From: Spisula solida
Taxonomy: Eukaryota; Mollusca; Bivalvia; Venerida; Mactridae
DNA length: 64,000 nucleotides
Direction of reading: 5' to 3'
Assembly: GCA_947247005.1 (NCBI GenBank)
Contig: OX365947.1
Coordinates: 30,336,760 to 30,400,759, forward strand
Shown here: positions 59,301-64,000 of the stretch, piece after piece
Numbering within the stretch: the stretch's first letter is position 1
How the letters are laid out: each line of letters begins with the position of its first letter
Notes under the pieces: generated by a model
The model's database searches: none
What the model was told of the DNA's origin: nothing
Seen by the model: only the letters and a program-made list of their open reading frames with translations
Program-made: the position numbers and the translations under genes

Positions 59301-61342
59301 AACAAAGTAAATTCTAACATATGTTAAAGACCACCTGCAAATATAGATAACTTTTGAAATTTAAACCTGTCTGTAAAGACCATCAATTTGATCTCACAGA
59401 CAGCATTCCATTTTCATCTTTAACACAGACCACCCGTCAAGAAATGCCATAATTTGCTGTCCTCATAGGTGGTCTTTATACTGAGGTTTGACTGTGAGTG
59501 TTTTTGATGAACATCAGGCTTGCCGAAAACTGTCAGTCCTCAAGTCCTAACCGACAAATATTGATTCAGACTGAAATAAAATCCTGCATTTTTCTATTAG
59601 ACGAAGAGGAAGATTCACTAATTGACCAATTTGGACTGATCATTTTAAAACCTATTCACACAGCCTGTACATTTCGGGTAGTTGTAATATGTAAGCGTAT
59701 CTACCTGTCCGCCCCCTTCAGGGAACAATATTGTATCCTCCAGTATAACTTCAAACCCCTTCACGATTTCCTTCTTTCCATTCTGTATAACATTAGCTTC
59801 AGCTGGACTACAACATTTCACCTTGGTGTCAAACTTAAATAACAAGTAATAGCATTACTTTCGTAACTATATCATACAATATAACAAGTAATAGCATTAC
59901 ATTCGTAACTACATGTATATCATACAATATAACAAGTAATAGCATTACATTGTAACTATATCATACAATATAACAAGTAATAGCATTACTTTCGTAACTA
60001 TATCATACAATATTAACATGTGGCATTCAGCACCTTTAAGTCTTAATCAACTTTGCAACCAGTGAGCTTGCAGTCTGTATATTACAAGCCGGACCAGATT
60101 ACCCAATATAGAAGTGGACCAGATTAACCAATCTAGGAGTGGACCAGATTGCCCAATCTAGGAGTGGACCAGGTTACCCAATATAGGAGTGAACCAGATT
60201 ACCAAATAAAGGAGTGGACCAGGTTACCCAATATAGGAGCCGACCAGGTTACCCAATATAGCAGTGGACCAGGTTACCCAATAAAGGAGTGGACCAGGTT
60301 ACCCAATATAGGAGTGGACCAGGTTACCCAATACAGGAGTGGACCAGATTACCCAATATAGGAGTTGACCAGTTACCCAATATAGGAGTGGACCAGATTA
60401 CCCAATATATGAGTGGACCAGATTACCCAATATATGAGTGGACCAGATTACCCAATATAGGAGTGGACCAGGTTACCCAATCTAGGAGTGGATCAGATTA
60501 CCCAATATAGGAGTTAACCAGATTACCCAATCAAGGAGTGGACCAGGTTACCCAATATAGGAGTGAAACAGATTACCCAATCAAGGAGTGGACCAGGTTA
60601 CCCAATATAGGAGTGGACCAGATTACCCAATATAGGAGTATACCAGATTACCCAATATAGGAGTGGACCAGGTTACACAATATAGGAGTGGACCAGATTT
60701 CCCAATATAGGAGTGGACCAGATTACCCAATATAGGTGGACCAGATTACCCAATATAGAAGTGGACCAGATTACCCAATATAGAAGTGGACCAGATTACC
60801 CAATATAGAAGTGGACCAGATTACCCAATATAGGAGTGGACCAGATTACCCAATATAGGTGGACCAGATTACCCAATATAGGTGGACCAGATTACCCATT
60901 ATAGGAGTGGACCAGGTTACCTACCCAATAAAAATGAATGTAGAAGTGGGCCACATTTTGCAATATAGAAGACTTTTTAGACAGTTATGAAAGAAAACTA
61001 TCTTTGACAAATACCTTAGACTGTGGCCTCTAGTTGACCAAAGATAAAAAAATACAGCTCTTTGAATGGACGGGCGAACAGTGACCACAAAAGCTCATCT
61101 TGTCATACGTTGACAGGTGAGCTAAAAAGTGTTATATTAAACAGTTGGGCGAGAATAGACCATCATTGTCCTCTTGATTGTATAACTAAATTCCTTTACA
61201 AACATTTTACTGTTTCATTACATTACTTGAACATTATAAAGAAAATAGCTAAGTTGAATCAATAAAAAACAACATATTCTTTACAAGTATTGCTTAGACC
61301 TACCTCTTTTAAATAGCTATCTCTCTGACAAGCCAAAGTCAT
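47355..61342 (-). CDS. AARSD1: AARSD1, alanyl-tRNA editing protein, complete
   Basis: Eleven coding exons join in phase: 61304-61342, 59705-59833, 58259-58276, 57221-57420, 55706-55982, 54469-54602, 52763-52829, 52106-52197, 50616-50670, 47873-47967, 47355-47484, giving 411 aa (human about 412). The family hydrolyses mis-acylated Ser-tRNA(Ala) in trans. The zinc-site motifs are present: HSGQH (His about 108 and 112) in exon 4 and CCGTH (Cys about 209, His about 213) in exon 5. Other diagnostic blocks are MTLACQRDSYLKE, EDTILFPEGGGQ, IELDTPSM, ARCRGLPDDHVGAVRV, STEKGKRKKSTNL and the C-terminal RFQGKTTKLQNRTKAAKL. Exon 3 is only 18 nt (PDDRGK). At least six introns carry tandem arrays, and intron 9 a foldback transposon. 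The start is the only Met fitting the family N-terminus. Confidence 0.96.
48341..49136 (-). repeat. Minisatellite derived from the AARSD1 exon 9 donor region, 39-bp unit, about 20 copies
   Basis: The plus-strand unit is 'ataggattcctttatctaat' then 'catataaaacacacatatt'. The sequence bridging exon 9 and intron 9 (50592-50625) reads 'ataggatttctttacctcat' preceded by 'ataaaacacacatatc', i.e. one more diverged copy that overlaps the last bases of the exon. In gene sense the real junction is GATGAG|GTAAAG and the array units read GATTAGATAAAG, so the donor GT is AT in the array. The foldback element at 49137 separates the array from the exon-proximal copy. Confidence 0.85.
49137..50584. mobile_element. 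Foldback DNA transposon, 1448 bp, with about 480-bp inverted arms
   Basis: The left arm (49137-49610) and right arm (50099-50584) are inverted copies starting CACGCATGTTAATTAAATG. The central spacer (49611-50098) is unique and lacks a recognisable ORF. An exact 7-bp direct repeat 'ataaaac' flanks the element (49130-49136, 50585-50591), and its removal restores a continuous minisatellite unit. Arms differ by scattered substitutions and short indels. The superfamily is unknown: the termini do not match Tc1, hAT or piggyBac. It sits in AARSD1 intron 9, ending 31 bases from exon 9. Confidence 0.85.
50995..51160. repeat. Dispersed inverted-repeat sequence, second copy, in AARSD1 intron 8
   Basis: Parallels 42665-42840: 'attaatatttgtgaggattt', 'tatgtcaagttgacag', 'gctgccatcatacttgcttt'. 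Confidence 0.55.
51803..52053. mobile_element. MITE with GATCTCCCGAA termini, copy 2, in AARSD1 intron 8
   Basis: The ends are 'acccgatctcccgaagcacc' and 'gatgtttcgggagatcgggg'. The same length class and interior as 26809-27054. It ends about 50 bases downstream (gene sense) of the exon 8 donor. Confidence 0.75.
52171..52393 (-). repeat. Tandem copies of the AARSD1 exon 8 acceptor, 55-bp unit, four copies
   Basis: In gene sense each unit holds 'ttggtttcttttcag' (pyrimidine tract and AG) followed by about 27 exonic bases encoding TIRTLLKDV. The copy ending at 52197 joins the rest of exon 8. Three more lie upstream in intron 7 at exact 55-bp spacing, with one or two substitutions each. The unit length is 1 modulo 3. 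Confidence 0.92.
54214..54440 (+). repeat. Dispersed repeat (gctgccttccctgtc family), copy in AARSD1 intron 6
   Basis: Contains three successive 'cattcagctttttgattgcc' blocks, then 'gtgtgttgggcagtgtgcc' and 'gctgccttccctgtctgac'. It ends about 30 bases from the exon 6 donor. Confidence 0.6.
54586..54755 (-). repeat. Tandem copies of the AARSD1 exon 6 acceptor, 34-bp unit, five copies
   Basis: In gene sense each unit is 'aattttcacttttacag' followed by GTGATAAAATTACTGTC, the first 17 coding bases (VIKLLS). The copy at 54586-54619 is the one used by the reconstructed gene. Spacing is exactly 34 bp, and the outer copies carry substitutions (tttgatc, tttgttc). 34 is 1 modulo 3. Confidence 0.92.
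55563..55692. repeat. Tandem duplication, 65-bp unit, two copies, at the AARSD1 exon 5 donor side
   Basis: The segment 'acatcagtcataatttggca' through 'gacagggacttgttgatata' occurs twice, ending about 13 bases from the exon 5 donor. It does not include the splice site. Confidence 0.9.
56078..56254. mobile_element. TACAGTACAACCTCT MITE, unexpanded copy in AARSD1 intron 4
   Basis: The left end is 'tacggtacaatctctcc' and the right end 'agaggttgtacgata', with interior 'ctgtagagcaacaacctct' as in the other copies. A clean comparison for the two expanded copies. Confidence 0.7.
56276..56402. repeat. CA/TG dinucleotide microsatellite
   Basis: An (AC)n tract of about 127 bp with occasional 'acaaac' and 'acgcac' interruptions. 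The Thr/His or Val/Cys open frames across it are not genes. Confidence 0.95.
56591..57178. repeat. Minisatellite, 42-bp unit, about 14 copies, AARSD1 intron 4
   Basis: The unit is 'acatgttaaacggatggcaa' then 'cttaattcaggcagtcactaac'. The last units switch from 'aaacgg' to 'aaatgg', a block expansion. It stops about 42 bases short of the exon 4 donor. No similarity to the splice junction was noticed. Confidence 0.95.
57508..57746. mobile_element. Mariner-type MITE in AARSD1 intron 3
   Basis: The ends are CAGGGTGTTAAAAAAGTTTG and its inverse with 'ttgagaacaaactttttta'. About 29-bp near-perfect inverted termini, flanked by TA (57506-57507, 57747-57748). 239 bp, no coding capacity. The CAGGGTG start resembles the 6754-7761 element, but interior and inner termini differ. 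Confidence 0.8.
59834..60015 (-). repeat. Tandem array abutting the AARSD1 exon 2 acceptor, about 42-bp unit, four copies
   Basis: The plus-strand unit is 'aacaagtaatagcattactt' then 'tcgtaactatatcatacaatat'. The exon-proximal copy begins about six bases from the acceptor (AARSD1 exon 2 ends at 59833). In gene sense the proximal copy reads 'ttgttatttaag' at the acceptor and the others read 'ttgttatattg', so the AG is not duplicated. Confidence 0.88.
60090..60927. repeat. Minisatellite, 25-bp unit, about 33 copies, AARSD1 intron 1
   Basis: The unit is 'ggaccagattacccaatata'+'ggagt'. Variants include 'aggttaccc' and units lacking 'ggagt'. Plus-strand open frames of about 70 codons are repeat translations. 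Confidence 0.95.
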
Positions 61343-61660
61343 GGTGTGATTCTACTCGTGCAAATGCTCGTGTTATAACAAACCGAAAGTACAGTGTTAA
61401 AAACTAGGTCAAACAGTTGCATTGTGGTTACGTCGCGTCGGCGCATCAACCACTTCCTGTTTCAAAATTGTTGGTGAAAAAACACGCAACTTGTTATTTT
61501 GACAGATTTACAGTTTATTATTCACGGATAAAACGTGGAACTGGTTTCAATATGTAGCTTAGTCAATGCACGACGACTTTGTCGAGCCAAAAGGTAGTGA
61601 TAACTCAGCAATGAAACGGAAAATGCTTTGTTTACATTTTGCTTGCCTACCTGTTTTCAT
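61343..61660. promoter_or_regulatory. Candidate divergent promoter region between AARSD1 and the Gln-rich gene
   Basis: Directly upstream of the AARSD1 ATG the sequence becomes richer in CG dinucleotides ('ttacgtcgcgtcggcgcatc') and contains an ETS-like 'cacttcctg' at about 61451 and 'aacggaaaa' at about 61615. No TATA box at a convincing distance. The plus-strand gene's first exon is presumably between here and its acceptor at 62932. Inferred from position and composition only. Confidence 0.35.
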
Positions 61661-62932
61661 CCTGATTCGAAATTATGCAAACCTACGTAATACTAGAATT
61701 CTGCAATTGATGACAGTTTTCCTGCGTTAATTATTGACCTATAACATACACCACACGATTACCTCAAGTAAAATGTATAATATGTCGAGTGTCATACGTC
61801 GTAAATATGCCTAAAATTCGCTTGATTGGGCTTAATTGAAATCGATTCGTACTCAATGCGTTTCGTACCAATAAATCTCAAATTGTTTTTAAGGGTCAGG
61901 ATATACATAAAAACTGAAACATGAAGTCAAATTTGACAGAATTTTGATTGATTTTAGTATTTTTGACATATTTGTGTATCATTCTGACCATCAAAGTTTG
62001 ACAATAAGTTTTTTTTAAGTGTGACACATTTTAGGGTTAGGGAAAAGGCAGTGACTAGAGGTACGGTACCAATTTGCTAGCCTTGGTGATAGAAGGTATG
62101 GCACTCTCATATTCAATGCCATTCCACGGTTATGCCATGGCAATAGCTGTCAGACTGACACAATCTTAAAATTAAAAAAAAGGTAGCAATTAGATGTCAG
62201 TTTGTGTTGACTTAAAATAATTTGAAATTTTATATAACTTTACATGATAGAAAATTAAGCAAGAGGCCGCCATCTTGGTTGATACTAAAAATACTGGGAA
62301 ACACTGACAAGTATTTTAGAATAGACCGTGTGACCTTCTGTGATTCGAGGCAACAACCTCTCGATTTGTCAGTCTATATAACCCACTTGACTACAGTGGC
62401 ACCCATTTACATTGTATGTTGAAGTTGCAATGACCTATAAAATCAAAATAGGGCAATTACTGCAATACTGCCCTGGAAAATGGTGTGATATCTTGCAATA
62501 CTGTCCTGGAAAAAGGTGTGAAAAATGCAAGACTGCCCTGGAAAAAGGTGTGATAACGGCAATACTGCCCTGGAAAAAGGTGTGATAACTGCAATACTGC
62601 ACTGGTTGTACCTTTTTACCACCACATCATGTGGTCCTCAGTTGAATTATGATTCAAAATAGATAGAGAACAAACACACATTTATTTGATTTTAGGCAGC
62701 AACTAGACTATGCACTTAACTATATAAGATAAGCTTGTGTTTCAGTTCTCTATCTTTTACACTGTGTTATATTTTGCCAAAAGTGCAGTACTGCTCAGGA
62801 ACACGGAAAAAAACAATAACTGAAAACATTACACTGCACTTTTAACTACTTTACCCAACACACCCTCTGTTGAACTATGTTATAAAACAAAGCTATAACT
62901 TTTAATTACATGTATCATTATTATATTTTCAG
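61661..62932. other. Probable first intron or upstream region of the Gln-rich gene
   Basis: No exon recognised. It holds the tandem array at 62454-62605 and AT-rich sequence. Open frames at 62222-62422 and 62443-62625 have no motif. Confidence 0.35.
62454..62605. repeat. Minisatellite, about 30-bp unit, five copies
   Basis: The unit is 'tgcaatactgccctggaaaa'+'aggtgtgata', with substitutions in each copy. Confidence 0.9.
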
Positions 62933-63085
62933 ATTACTGGAAGATAACAGGGCTACGAGATATGCATCCTTACATTGTACAGTTTGTAAATGATCGCTAT
63001 CCTTGGCTCAATCTACATGTATATGTTACACTTCCTTTAGAAGTGAACAAAATGGAATTAAAAACTGATAAACTTTGTGGCAGGA

Positions 63086-63413
63086 ATGGATAATTCTGGA
63101 CTTGTCACTCTCAATTTTGGTATGAATGTAGCAAACAGTCAAGGATCAGCTAGCAGTCAGATATTGCATCAGTTACCTGGTATACAACAAGTCTTTACAC
63201 AGAATACACCATTAAAGCCTGGAGATGGCACGCAGAATATTGTACAACAAACCGTGTTGCCGGTCAACAACCCACCTCAGACTGGAAACCCTACTGTTCT
63301 GGCTGCAGCTACGGGACTCCAGTTTGTTGGACAGCCTGGGCCAGGGTTTCTGGGGCCACAACAACAACAGCCACAGTTATTAACCCAACAAGCCGGTTCA
63401 CAACAGCTGCTTG
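63086..63413 (+). CDS. First coding exon of a Gln-rich, probably transcription-related protein (partial)
   Basis: 109 codons plus one base, starting ATG at 63086 (in-frame stop at 63059 upstream) and ending at a GT donor (CTTG|gtatgt). The exon likely begins at the acceptor 'ttttcag' at 62932, so 62933-63085 would be leader. The translation starts MDNSGLVTLNFGMNVANSQG and continues with Q-, N-, P- and G-rich sequence including PQQQQPQLLTQQ. Such composition is typical of activation domains of metazoan transcription factors, but no DNA-binding domain lies in the window and I do not recognise the family. No further exon was found before 64000. A Gln-rich structural or RNA-binding protein is also possible. 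Confidence 0.6.
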
Positions 63414-64000
63414 GTATGTGCAATTTATGTATTATTCTTTTTTCTTCAAATTATTTGTAATATTAAATAATTTAGTGTTTTTTTAATGCTTCTGTTGAAC
63501 ATGTAGATAATTATGGCTATTATTGATAGAGTATTTATACTGTTTGTATATTATTACATAAAATTAAAGAGAGGGAGTTTTTATAACCCACCATCTTGAT
63601 AATTATTGCGCAACACATGGGTTGCATGTTAAAGAACCAAGGAGTCTATTCATAAAAAGCTAGGTTAGCGTACCTGAATTCCTTTCATAAAACCACTGTC
63701 TCTTCCCTCAATGTCAGAGGTCATTGGCCTATCCGACTGGGAAAAAACAAATGACCATGCACTTACAACTGTCTCAGTCGAACTCAAATAAGCCACCATA
63801 TCTGGATGTCAGTTGTCACCAAGTTTGTCTACACTTGTTCTTGTTAATCATTGGTCGGCTTGAATTTTGATAATGAACTTTACATTCATGAACAGTTGGT
63901 ACCAAGAGTAGTTGTGTAAATTGTCAGGAATTTTTGGCTCGATGGTAATTGGGGGAGTTATGGCCCTTTAACAAAATAAACAAGAATGAATTTCTGTTGT
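63414..64000. other. Intron of the Gln-rich gene with a SINE tail
   Basis: The segment 63628-63700 carries 'gcatgttaaagaaccaagga', 'gtctattcataaaaagctag', the body of the tRNA-derived SINE family seen at 23238 and 40606. Nothing else recognised. Confidence 0.5.

Overview
The window is eukaryotic nuclear DNA: AT-rich, with intron-split genes, canonical GT/AG junctions, and very many dispersed inverted-repeat elements and minisatellites. The gene sequences are animal. The repeat style (boxes ending in 'gacaggtgagctaaaa', GGAC-rich tails, tRNA-derived SINEs) suggests a bivalve mollusc. That taxonomic call is an inference from style and not from a search.

Four genes could be supported. (1) A first coding exon on the minus strand at 21195-21587 encodes a membrane-anchored protein resembling the N-terminus of C2CD2/C2CD2L (TMEM24); its other exons were not found. 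(2) UBE2Z, a UBA6-dependent E2 ubiquitin/FAT10-conjugating enzyme, lies on the minus strand at 31625-40441. All seven coding exons join in phase to 298 aa. (3) AARSD1, an alanyl-tRNA editing hydrolase, lies on the minus strand at 47355-61342. All eleven coding exons, including an 18-nt microexon, join in phase to 411 aa. (4) The first coding exon of a Gln-rich, unidentified plus-strand gene lies at 63086-63413, divergent from AARSD1.

Layout: 1-21 kb is gene-poor, with large minisatellites (0.85-1.35, 2.2-3.2, 10.3-11.1 kb), a decayed Tc1/mariner element (6.75-7.76 kb) and a composite repeat whose core is 15 tandem tRNA 3'-half units (17.1-18.9 kb). The 21.6-31.6 kb stretch is intergenic with hAT-like, TTAA-type and other MITEs and tRNA-derived SINEs. 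UBE2Z intron 1 holds two LINE fragments. The 40.4-47.3 kb stretch is intergenic with more MITEs. AARSD1 introns hold at least six tandem arrays and a 1.45-kb foldback transposon.

The most striking observation is that several arrays in UBE2Z and AARSD1 are built from the genes' own splice junctions. UBE2Z exon 5 has 21 tandem copies of its 3' splice site plus 43 nt of exon. AARSD1 exons 6 and 8 have 5 and 4 copies of their acceptors. AARSD1 exon 9 abuts about 20 copies of a unit matching its donor region in which the GT is lost. UBE2Z exon 5 also has a duplicated donor. The extra acceptor units are not multiples of three (64, 34, 55 bp), so using a distal copy would shift the frame.
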